Shown in pieces: positions 55,002 to 64,000 of a stretch of 64,000 bases of DNA. Each line of letters starts with the position of its first letter. The first letter of the stretch is position 1. The translations under genes and the position numbers were made by a program. The DNA is from Undaria pinnatifida (taxonomy: Eukaryota > Sar > Phaeophyceae > Laminariales > Alariaceae), in the NCBI GenBank assembly GCA_012845835.1, contig JABAKD010000030.1:16515210-16579209 (forward strand), in the 5' to 3' direction. Below the pieces are notes generated by a model. The model had not been told where the DNA came from. It ran no database searches and saw nothing but the letters and a program-made list of their open reading frames with translations.

Positions 55002-55951
55002 GTAGAGGGCATTACTCCAATAGACTTAAGAATATCATACATCGCAGACACTCTACACAGATACCCACGCACAATCACCAGCTGCGCTATTGCCCGGTGG
55101 ATACCTATTTGATTCTGAGTGTTCATTAATGCTGCCCCTGGGCAGACAGGTAACCCCAAGGCGTGAGCATACAGTAGATGATTCATCCCACGCTAGGGTG
55201 CAGCAGATTCTAATAATTTTTTGACATCCGAACATGAGAATCTCAATATCTCACCGAAATACGTTGCTTCTAAGACGTTCGTCCACGCAACCCGACCGAC
55301 ATTTCTATGAGCTAATGTATTAATCTACTAATGTGTTAATACTACTCCTAAACAAATATACTCGTACAGTGATCATGCCACCGATATAGTTCCACAGCTG
55401 AGGCGCTAACCGGTCATAACGTCAGAACGTCAGACGGTCATAAGGTCATAAGCTTTTGATCCCAAAAATGCAACCCCTACTATACGGTGGGATGACTCAG
55501 ACCCCCGATGAAAAATCTAACTGAACTCTGCATCTTACGAGAGACCAACACGCCATCCAACGGACGCACCTCGAAGACGGATCGTAGGCCTTGACGTCGT
55601 TTCACGCGCCAATTAAAAACTCCGTTCTCTGCAATATATATTTTTTACCCGATTAGGAGCATATTCTCAAGAACAGCACACTTGATGCATGCCGTAAACT
55701 AATGACATCATAAACTGAAATGCGTTTTGCTGTAGGTTAATGCTGTTACATGCAGCGCGATCAGCGCCAAGATAACGTGTATTAGCCGAACGTACGAACG
55801 CATATATGATAAAAAATGAAAATACACTCCAGCTGTGAGATCGAAGATTTCGTCGAAACTCATCTTTGCAAGCTGTGTGTGATACTCCGATCACGCGTAT
55901 TACGAGTTGTGTGTCGTCATTAAGGATATAGGTGGGCGACTCCCCTTACAA

Positions 55952-56410
55952 CTACAGTGTAGCTATCAGGGCCAACAGGGTGATGTTAGTCAGTCTGTGC
56001 GCGGAAACTATAAAACCCGTTTCTAAGGGGGACCAAATCTGACAGCTGTGGACATATATAAACCAGCAGGCGGGAAACGAAGTAGATAGGACAACGCGTT
56101 GCGCTTGGTAACCCCGGGCCAGCCTAATGAGCTGGCCGAAAAGAGCAGCCTGGTACGTTAATTTGTAGCCCCCCTTCATCATTTTGCAGTATAAATGCTT
56201 GACCATGTTATCAGCAACAGCGTGTTTGTCATACATACGGCAATGAATGTGCAGTGCACCTTGTAATACAAAACCCATATGGATCCTGTGCAGGTCCGGA
56301 AAGATTGGTGACCACATAACTAGCGGACGAAACGTGTCCCGCGGGCCACAGTTAGTGGCAGGTGGAGGCTGGACTACGGCTAAGATCTCCTGACAAACCA
56401 AGTCTGACAA
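55952..56410 (-). CDS. Open frame of about 150 codons, no clear start
   Basis: Open on the minus strand, but its first codon in frame is not ATG. It contains NMVKHLYCKMMKGGYKLTYQ. Part of its 5' end (about 56.33-56.40 kb) is repeated at 56.74-56.82 kb in diverged form. It is probably a decayed element or chance ORF; no domain is recognised. Confidence 0.15.
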   Translation of the reverse strand: MSDLVCQEILAVVQPPPATNCGPRDTFRPLVMWSPIFPDLHRIHMGFVLQGALHIHCRMYDKHAVADNMVKHLYCKMMKGGYKLTYQAALFGQLIRLARGYQAQRVVLSTSFPACWFIYVHSCQIWSPLETGFIVSAHRLTNITLLALIATL

Positions 56411-56830
56411 CGTTCAAGCGAGATGGGCGCATGCGCACCATAAACATCGACAGGCACGACGAATAATGCAAGCTTGTAGACGTATCGTATCGCCAAACGA
56501 GCTCAATGAAGCATCTACTACGTGACACATGGTGTGGTGTTGACCGGATCACCACCTCCCGAAACACCGACTGAGGGCCACACACTGCATACACTTATAC
56601 ACGCTACAGTGGTTCAACAATTTATCATAACGCAGTGGCAGGACAAAACGCTCGAAAATTGCCAACCGTAAGCCTAAGGCAACCGAAACGCAGTAGTACG
56701 CGCGCGCGCCCAGAGAAGTCGGAAAGGGTGTAACCAGAGAACATTCCGTGTCCTGCGGTCCACAAATAGAGGGCGGTGGGGACCAGACGGTGGACAGTAT
56801 TTTCTGAACCTGAACCGGTTACATTCCTAC
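56300..56830. repeat. Diverged duplication of about 60 bp
   Basis: cgtgtcccgcgggccacagt..gtggcaggtggaggctggac (56.33 kb) matches cgtgtcctgcggtccacaaa..gggcggtggggaccagac (56.75 kb). Confidence 0.4.
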
Positions 56831-57142
56831 CTATATTGCCTCACGCGCATCACAACATCGATGCACAAAGGCAGTAGAAGCTACAGTAGTATTGCCAACT
56901 AAGTTTAACAGTATATATGGTATGGTCGTGGTCGCATTTCCACCCCTTGAATCACAATCTCAGGGCGACAACGCCATAAACTCATACACCAGCTACTAGT
57001 ACATTGTTTTAAATACATACGATGTATAGTCTATGGAGCAGCGTGGCAAATATCATACCAAAAGCCTACTGGATCACCACCCATATAGCCCGGGGCAACC
57101 TCACTATACGGTAGACGCCAAAGCAGGAGCGAGTATTCGTAC

Positions 57143-57203
57143 CTTCCCATATTATGAACGTCAATCAGACTTTGAGAGGTGATACGGGTCTCAAGAGGTT
57201 TCA
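57143..57203 (-). CDS. Gene 2 exon j: probable beta-helix rung
   Basis: 61 nt, phase 1 to 2, acceptor TTGAAG, donor AG/GTACGA. TRITSQSLIDVHNMG fits a rung and the phase fits exon i. No paralogue is available for confirmation. Confidence 0.5.
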
Positions 57204-60200
57204 CTTCAACGGTTATCAGGGATAACATAACTTCGTCTCCAGCTGAAAAAAACGCGTTTATTGAGCCTTAACCCACAATACTTAGCTTGAATGCAAAATT
57301 CAAATTTTATAAGATCCGTCACTGGTTAGGTTTCTGTTGGACCCTTAACCAGCAAACAGAACGACCGGCTGCGATCGGTTGACGACCGACTCAGTCATAC
57401 AACTACAGCATTAGAATTCTACGGGGAATCACTCTTGACGTACTTGGAAAATCTTTGGCAAACGTTTTGCGTTGCGATATCGACGTCACAACCGCACCCA
57501 TCCACCAAACCCGACTCAAATGTACGTCTTCCATGTTCATATCCAGCTTCGTTAACGGAAAGAAGGACCGTGCCTTAGAAAGTGACCAACCACAGTAGTC
57601 ATGTCTAAGTTCTGAGGTGCTGGCAGAAAGCAGACCGAGGTGCACGCGTTACGAGTATCGTACTATCGTACTAGCGGGTCCCCTGCCCATGCCGAGGCAA
57701 TTGTCGATCGTGCGGTCGATACAACATTGACGTGATGCACGATAAGTCGACAGAACGGCGGCAAAGAAACACGAGACACGCCAATGACTATGACAACCAA
57801 CCTACCGTAAGCGATCAATCAAGCGATGGATCCCACTCAATCGCACAATCAAGCCATTGGTTCCAGTCAATCGCACAGGTTCGAGGTGATCTCTACGTGC
57901 ACTGCTGTGTCATCGGACGTTGAGGCTGAGTCGAAGCAACCCCCGGATTGAACGCGAAGGCCGATGTCGCCGTCTGGGTCATCGTACACCCCATCCCCCA
58001 CGTTTCCAGTGTACGTCGTGTTGCTTGTCCGGATACTGCAGGAAGCGTGCATTCGTCGGGTGCGGAGAATCAGGAACGAGGATTCATCTAAAGTGAGATA
58101 AACAAGGTGGGGGGCGATGTAGGAGACGCATTTTAATGCTGCTGTAGCACTCGGCACTGTACGTGCTTCTGTATCATAGGAGGCGACAAGTATAATGCGT
58201 TGCATTCTTCGTGAGCAATATTTTCACGACGAATGGGGTTGGGGCCTTCAAGTCGGAAAATACGCGTCGTAGCATCCACTTTCGTCTAAGCGACCGATTT
58301 CTTCAGTATGTGTGCTTCTGCGGGCCCGTTAAATTCCAGGGAAGACCGAAACTGTATCTATCAGATCGTGCATGGTATGAATGTGCTGGTGCCGTCGTAG
58401 GTGTCGTGTTGCATTGCAAATGCATGTGTTGTCTTTAGGTCAGGGTGGAATATTCAGCATGCCACACATTGCGGCTGAGATATTCCACTTGCTATACAAT
58501 ACTCCGGAGTATTATACAATACTACACAATATTAGACTATACAGTGGGCAAATGCTACGGTAGAGGTTCACCATTTGTTGTCTGGAGCTCTCTCACTTCA
58601 TGATCTTTGTATCTCACCCAAAAATTGACTTACTAATAGCACCGTGTAAACTGAAAGTGCAACCCTATTAATAAACCCATGGCCTAGGTATACACAACAA
58701 CAATCTTTTTCGCAGAACGAGAATATGGCACATTCCGACGATTTTGAGATAAGGTAAGAAACCTCGTCATTCAGAAAATATCTTGGCCTCGAACAGCGGT
58801 ATACCTTAGTATCTCTATCGTTTCACGCGTGAAAAAATCACTTTACATTGGCCTACGGCGTGACATACGCGTGTCATTGCTCATTATGTCACCGAGATCC
58901 CGGGCTAGCAGGCGTACAAGTACTGCGATGTACCCACGACGCCGTGGGTGCTCAACGTAGAGGATAATAACTTTCTCGTTTTGGTTCATGCTAATTATCT
59001 ATATGGCAGTCATACCAAGCCCATCTTTCTGTAAACTGCAGCATGCAGTTCCAGCGTCTAGACAATATACACCGTCATCTCACAACGTGCCTGCTTCGTT
59101 TACCACTTACCGAACCGAGGTTTCGGAGGGGTCGAAAGTGTTGCCGGTAACCTGCAGACCGTTCGTGGTCGACAGAAATAAACTCTTATCGCCGAACATT
59201 GTGTTGTTCGTGATCTAGACAAAGGGTGACCGAAACGAAGGCGGAGTGGTGCAAAGGGGGCGGTGCAACGGGTTTGTGAACATTAATCAACTTTCTACCC
59301 CAGTAGTTCCAATGACGCCGTCGCTCATAATTGAGCACGCTGTATTATAGTCAAACGCGATTGAACGGACAGTCCCACGCCTCTTACGGTAAACGAATTG
59401 GACGCAGTCTTACTTTGATGCCGGGAGATCGACGAACAACGACGCCCCACATTGAGGTAGGAGGAATGGTGGTACACGCTGAACGGCGCACGCGATCATG
59501 TGCAGAGCAGCGCGCAAAACACAACGCACAGGCAAGCGGGACGAATGGGGCCGATTAGAACACTAAGCGCAGGGACAACAAGTCAATTCGGATATTTTAG
59601 TCTCTGATACTTCATACCATGGCAGGGAAGAAGCAGCAGCACCTACCGTGACTTAAGTACAGAGCTACTAGCCGCCCTCGCACGGGCGGCGGAATGGGGG
59701 AGAGGCACGCGTTAGGGTCGGGGCTGGGTCGTGCGAAAATAGGAGTGGGGAGCAGGCGTAACATGCGGACATTGGGATGATGCACCGCACCCTTCGGCCT
59801 TGCTGCACGAATTCATGGTGCTGCGTTTATCTGGCGACCACAAACGAAGGAACTGATCTTTTAGGTCAGCCCCATGTGCAACGCAGCGCACACCAACACG
59901 AGCAGTTCGGGCCAGAACGAGCGTCTCCTTGCAGAACTCAAGCGAGCCACGCGCATACAAGAACACAATATTCCGCGCCAAGCTCCCACTCTGACTTGCG
60001 CGCTGCCTGCTTAACCTAGTGACTGAGGTAGCAAGATTGCCGTGTTATCTGTCCGAGAATGTATTCTAAAGCGCGTCCGTCCCCCCATTCGTGCCATGAC
60101 TACTTCGGCTGGTCTCGCCTCAGATTCAAGGCGGGGTAGAGATAGTCACGCCCACCATGTCACACATATGTACGTTTTACGTATCTATTCGTATGCACAG

Positions 60201-63200
60201 CACGCAATCCTAGGATGCATTCGCACGCGCACATCCCCCTACTGAGTTCCCGTACCGGCTGGTGGACTACACGTGTAGCTACGGGGGTTACAGGGGCGCA
60301 ACGCACTCGGCATACTGTTGATGCCTCCCCCCTCCCTTACCGATTCTTCCTAGGACTGGGTCGATCTCGTTTCAGATGTATCAAATTCGTAGAGCGGACG
60401 TTGTGGGTCGGGAAAGGTTTCCGTCAAGAAGGAAACGTACAGCTTGCGAGAAAGCCCGGCCAGTCAAGCCGGGGTGCACCATCGGTTAAAACGTTGCCCG
60501 ATCAGCTACCCGAGGTCGTAACTTCTCTACACAGCTTACCTGGGATGAATATTGCGCAGGTTTACACGGATGCCGCCCGAACTACGAAAACGTGTCCATC
60601 ACTAACTGCTAGCAACTCGTGACCAAACACGTGGTGGCTCGCTCCGCTACCAAGGGTCACCTTTTCGCTACATACCTTGCCCGCGGTACGTATGACACAA
60701 GAAGCCGCACACGCGGCGGAAACTGCAGCACAAAATCCGAGTCATTCGTCCCCAAAGATGCCTTGCCCGCGGTACGTATGATACAAGAAGGCGTACACGC
60801 GGCGGGAACTGCAGGACTAAATTCAAGTCATTCGCCCCCAAAGCTAAGATGCAGTTCTGAAAAGGTTAACGCTCTGTTACCAACCGTTGTTTGTTGAATC
60901 ATACTCACTGCTGATGTGCCCCGAGCATCTGTCGACCCGAATGCTTTCCTGGTTGCCACCGGAGACCACAAGGCCGTCGAAGCTCAGATCAACCCCGCTC
61001 GCATCTGTAGCATTCACAGCATGTTATATTTCGTGCAAACAGGAAAACACGTTTAGAGTCCGGTGTAATAGGAGCAAGGACGAACCTTTCGGCATAATGA
61101 GATGATGGTATGGCCAAGACTCCCGGGGAGGCAATGGAATGTCAGTTGGAGATGCCAAACGGAAGCAGCGGAAACAACCTATAATATACGTGCTCTGTGC
61201 TACGGTGTAAGATGGATATCAAGTTTAGCTACGGTTCGTACTATCTGTTGGGTTCGCTTTTAGAATATCGACGATATTGAATCGTATATGCGCACAAGGG
61301 GGCTTGGTAATCTCTTTGTAAGGTGGTTGCCGATATCTGTGGAAATGTGCATCTTACGCACGATTTATCCACACTTGGGTGGACAACACACCACTACATG
61401 TAGAACTACGCACTGAGCGACGATTGCCATGGCAACACAACCAACTCCGAACCGAGAGCCGTTCGGTCGGTTGATCGCTTCGAGGAACATGAACATACGA
61501 ACGATCAGTTAATCGGTACTCACAAACGCCGCGGTGGTTCTCCGTTATGGTCACGTTCTGAGCAGAAGCTGCGCCTGGGGTGTCACAAAGATCCTGCACA
61601 CCAACAACATCAACGGGGGCACGCAGAACAACGCGTGGCATGAATACGCGGCACAAAAACGAATGCTGCCGGCACACAGAACGTTGTTCGCATGGCGTTC
61701 GGTTCGTCCACGTGTTAAAACATGTGAAGATCACCGCGAACGTTGTTGTGCTGTTTGTCTCCGTTCCGCTTCAATCACACGGCGTTTAATGGAGCCTTTT
61801 GCACACAATAACCGAACCCGTTGTGCCTCAACGTTTTATTACGTTTCTGGTAAGGGATAACAGCACAAGCCAAGAGAGGTTAACAATACTCCTACTCAAC
61901 GTTTGACAAACGGTAGCGTTGCAAGCGTTGATCGAGTCGCGCCCTATTCAGAATATACGTGTCGTGGGCATTGCCACCGTCGAAAAAGAATCCTCCTACA
62001 AGTTTCGATCGATAACACGACTCCTACGCGAGTTCTGGACTTCTCTGATATCGGTGTGTGCCGTTCATAGCAGAGAGAAAGGGCTGGTCTCTGGACCGAA
62101 GCTTCGTGTTTGGATCGCCAGGTCTATTTGATGACGCAGTACAATCGATAGCCACCGTGGTGCCCACCTTGAGAAAATTGAGCCACGAGGTGTTTTATTT
62201 GTCGAGTCGCAATGACCGCTGGAATTGAACGTGTTGTTAACGGTGCCAATATCAGAGACAAGGATATGACAAAAGTGATGTAAACCTCCGGTCATGCACA
62301 CAATCGACGCACGCCATACTTGCGATGTGGTAATGCACCGTAGCCGGCAGGCCACTTTGTGCACCTGCATGCGACAACACGTTTTGTACCTTCCACGATA
62401 GCCCGCCGAAGCTAACTGTCCCGTCGCCGAGGTACCCGATGATGCTGTTCGTTATGGTCATGATGCACTGGTCGACAGCTGCTAATCAAATGGACGCAGC
62501 GGGGCATGTACATCGAGTAAGAGGGATTTGATAGGTCACGTACACACAGGTGGAATTGTGGCAACTCGACGTTTTGCATGGCGGGGGCGGTTTACTCCCC
62601 ACACTGACGTAGCCAAAACCGCTCGAACTTGTGGCTCTCGCGAACGACAATTTGTTCTCATATTTACCAAGAACTAAAACGTAGAACGAAAACTACACAA
62701 TAAGTAGGTTCTCACAGTCGTCATGGCACGAGCGGCACAAAATGTAACCACGCGTTGGGTCAGCCACTGTGTCCACGGCCCCGTCGTTCCAGCCGAATAT
62801 CTGACACAACACGAGTTCGTTGTGGTTCAAAACATAGAGCAATTAGGGAAGGGAGCGACAGCATAATGCCGTGCAAATTGCACAGGTGCGGCAAAGGAAG
62901 CAATTTTAGGGCCAATTATGTCAGCGGCTCAGGACCCTGACGCGAATGCGAGTGTGGATCTGCTCTACCTGTTTCGGAACTTTCAGTTCATGTTTTATGC
63001 ATTTTGTGACAGGCACCGCGATGAAAACGTTTGTTACGCTGCGCCAGAAAATTACTTGGAGAGAGGTACACTGTCGCTCGCGTTAGTGGGAAAATCTTGG
63101 CCTTTCGAATGGGGTACCCCGTCCCCCCTATCTTAGATCGTGTCGGGGACGCCCTTTCATGTCTTCACGCAGATTAGCCTGTTGGTCGATCAGGAGGGAG

Positions 63201-63584
63201 GTAGGATAGGCATTTTTCTGTAACCTAAATGCACGCCCGTTGTGTTGTTCGGGTCGCATTCACCTACTGAGTGATCGATGCGTCAAAATTCAGAAATAAA
63301 AAACAGGTTTGGAATCGTTTGCGTAATTAACCGCCTCGTGCAGTCAGTAGAGCGGCTGTCATGATCTTGGTTGTTGTTATATCAGCAATCATATTCGTTT
63401 CACTGGTACATAATTCTGCTTAACTTGCAAATTGATTCGTTCGGGGCTGCCGTAGGCCCTACCCCCACCCGTACGTTGATTAAAGTACCTTTGTGTCCTG
63501 GATGACTATGTTGCCTCCATTGCCAAGCACCCTGCTTGGTCTCGAGTTGGTCAGCAGCCGGAGTTCGTTGCACTCCCCAAGACT
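57143..63584 (-). CDS. Gene 2: tandem paralogue of the beta-helix part, 10 exons visible, partial
   Basis: Ten minus-strand exons join in phase for 902 nt (300 codons plus 2 nt). The first eight repeat gene 1 exons 15-22 in the same order with the same intron phases. Introns are shorter (199-1,430 bp) than in gene 1. The 5' part, expected to hold the spherulin-4 domains if the architecture is conserved, would lie right of the window. The 3' part is not found with confidence. Inferred: a duplicated copy of the same secreted or wall-associated protein, or an upstream repeat unit of one very large gene. Confidence 0.8.
57444..57546 (-). CDS. Gene 2 exon i: probable beta-helix rung
   Basis: 103 nt, phase 0 to 1, acceptor ACGAAG, donor A/GTACGT. 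NMEDVHLSRVWWMGAVVTS has the alternating pattern of a rung. A second frame is also open here, and there is no gene 1 copy in the window to confirm it. Confidence 0.5.
57903..58035 (-). CDS. Gene 2 exon h: GDGVY beta-helix exon
   Basis: 133 nt, phase 2 to 0, acceptor CTGCAG, donor GCA/GTGCAC. NTTYTGNVGDGVYDD and GGCFDSASTSDD; same length as gene 1 exon 22, with aligned donor sites. Confidence 0.8.
58550..58835 (+). mobile_element. CCTAGGTATAC-family element copy
   Basis: Blocks: atgctacggtagaggttcac, tctcacccaaaaattgactt, cccatggcctaggtatacac, cattccgacgattttgagat, cgtcattcagaaaatat, tatcgtttcacgcgtg. It lies in the intron between gene 2 exons g and h. Confidence 0.65.
59111..59214 (-). CDS. 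Gene 2 exon g: two beta-helix rungs
   Basis: 104 nt, phase 0 to 2, acceptor TCTAG, donor CG/GTAAGT. ITNNTMFGDKSLFLSTTNG and LQVTGNTFDPSE; homologous to gene 1 exon 21. Unlike gene 1, no tandem copies of its start are seen upstream. Confidence 0.84.
59414..59478 (-). CDS. Gene 2 exon f: SPGI beta-helix rung
   Basis: 65 nt, phase 1 to 0, acceptor GTTCAG, donor AAA/GTAAGA. SMWGVVVRRSPGIK; same length as gene 1 exon 20. Confidence 0.8.
60675..60846. repeat. Tandem duplication, two 86-bp copies
   Basis: Both start ccttgcccgcggtacgtatg and end gtcattcg.ccccaaag; in the intron between gene 2 exons e and f. Confidence 0.8.
60909..61004 (-). CDS. Gene 2 exon e: VSGG beta-helix rung
   Basis: 96 nt, phase 1 to 1, donor A/GTGAGT. 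GVDLSFDGLVVSGGNQESIR, then VDRCSG; same length as gene 1 exon 19. Confidence 0.85.
61524..61593 (-). CDS. Gene 2 exon d: AQNVTI beta-helix rung
   Basis: 70 nt, phase 0 to 1, acceptor GTGCAG, donor T/GTGAGT. ASAQNVTITENHRGV; homologous to gene 1 exon 18. Confidence 0.85.
62390..62478 (-). CDS. Gene 2 exon c: NSII beta-helix rung
   Basis: 89 nt, phase 1 to 0, donor AAG/GTACAA. QCIMTITNSIIGYLGDG and FGGLSWK; same length as gene 1 exon 17. Confidence 0.85.
62716..62800 (-). CDS. Gene 2 exon b: loop exon with Cys pair
   Basis: 85 nt, phase 0 to 1, acceptor TGTCAG, donor T/GTGAGA. IFGWNDGAVD and TRGYILCRSC; homologous to gene 1 exon 16, one codon longer. Confidence 0.83.
63489..63584 (-). CDS. 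Gene 2 exon a: GEC-ELRL beta-helix rung
   Basis: 96 nt, phase 0 to 0, acceptor TTCAG, donor AAG/GTACTT, identical in length and donor hexamer to gene 1 exon 15. It encodes GECNELRLLTNS and LGNGGNIVIQDTK. Confidence 0.85.
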
Positions 63585-64000
63585 CTGAAGAATGCATCGG
63601 AAACGGAGTTATAATTAGCACTGTGTTTCGTCGCAACAAGCGCAGCCAATACAATAAGAAGATATGACATTTCATCCGTTGTGCATCTGTAACTTTTGTC
63701 AAACACTTAGACTATGGGTTTTAAAAGCGAGTCCTTCATTGTCTTCCACACGATAACCTTGCTTCCTATCTTGACGTTCCACATTGGGATCACATTTACT
63801 CCACGCGTAGGCTTTTATGGAGGAGAGTTTCCTTACGCCAAGAGCACGACGACATGTTACATGCTCTGCGATGGTTTCGTTTGTCGCGTGCCGCTCTCTA
63901 CCTACGCAATGCTTCCAAAAGCGGAAGGCTTCGAACCGACACACTAGTCTTCGACTTCTTTAAAAGATACCCGCTATCTAAAGACAAGACACAACACTTT

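Noticed and set aside
57903-58035. Mannuronan C5-epimerase as the beta-helix identity
   Set aside because: Brown algal epimerases are also beta-helix proteins, but the expected DPHD-type catalytic motif is not seen in any exon; DDPDGD in exon h is not the same.

Overview
The window looks like nuclear DNA of an intron-rich eukaryote, not a prokaryote. No long uninterrupted genes are present. The real coding signal is short exons (61-223 bp) with good GT-AG borders and matching intron phases, set in introns of about 0.2-2.5 kb full of private minisatellites, mobile-element fragments and homopolymer runs. A brown alga or other stramenopile would fit this architecture, but that is inference; nothing in the window fixes the taxon.

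The main content is two related genes on the minus strand, arranged head to tail. Gene 1 (about 28.0 kb down to 1.25 kb and beyond the left edge) can be read as 22 phase-compatible exons giving about 831 codons without a stop. Its 5' part (28.0-13.05 kb) encodes two consecutive spherulin-4 (GH135-like) domains. Its 3' part (11.2-1.25 kb) encodes a right-handed parallel beta-helix. Domain 1 keeps the acidic motif GIFFDE and the FEN glutamate expected of the family. Domain 2 reads YIDN at the first place, so it is probably not catalytic. Gene 2 (63.6 kb down to 57.1 kb, entering from the right edge) repeats the beta-helix half: eight of its ten visible exons match gene 1 exons 15-22 in order, phase and often exact length (96/96, 89/89, 96/96, 65/65, 133/133 bp). 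The two genes are therefore tandem paralogues, or repeats within one giant gene. A reasonable working model is a secreted or wall-associated polysaccharide-active or adhesive protein; the substrate is unknown.

Between the two genes (about 28.3-57 kb) I find almost nothing convincingly coding. It holds (GGGTT)n next to a 27-base G run, copies of a minisatellite-bearing element built on the pentamer GACCC/GGGTC, a 699-bp MITE with a TAA target duplication, several locally duplicated 100-400 bp modules, a C/T-rich stretch at 43-47.6 kb, one 273-codon minus-strand ORF with a Cys/His cluster (47.6-48.5 kb), and copies of a dispersed element recognised by the core CCTAGGTATAC. A few anonymous ORFs at 53-56.4 kb may be decayed genes or mobile-element remnants.

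Also notable are three palindromes built from tRNA-like box A sequence in gene 1 introns, and a tandem array of truncated copies of the start of exon 21, each with a splice acceptor, inside the intron just upstream of that exon.
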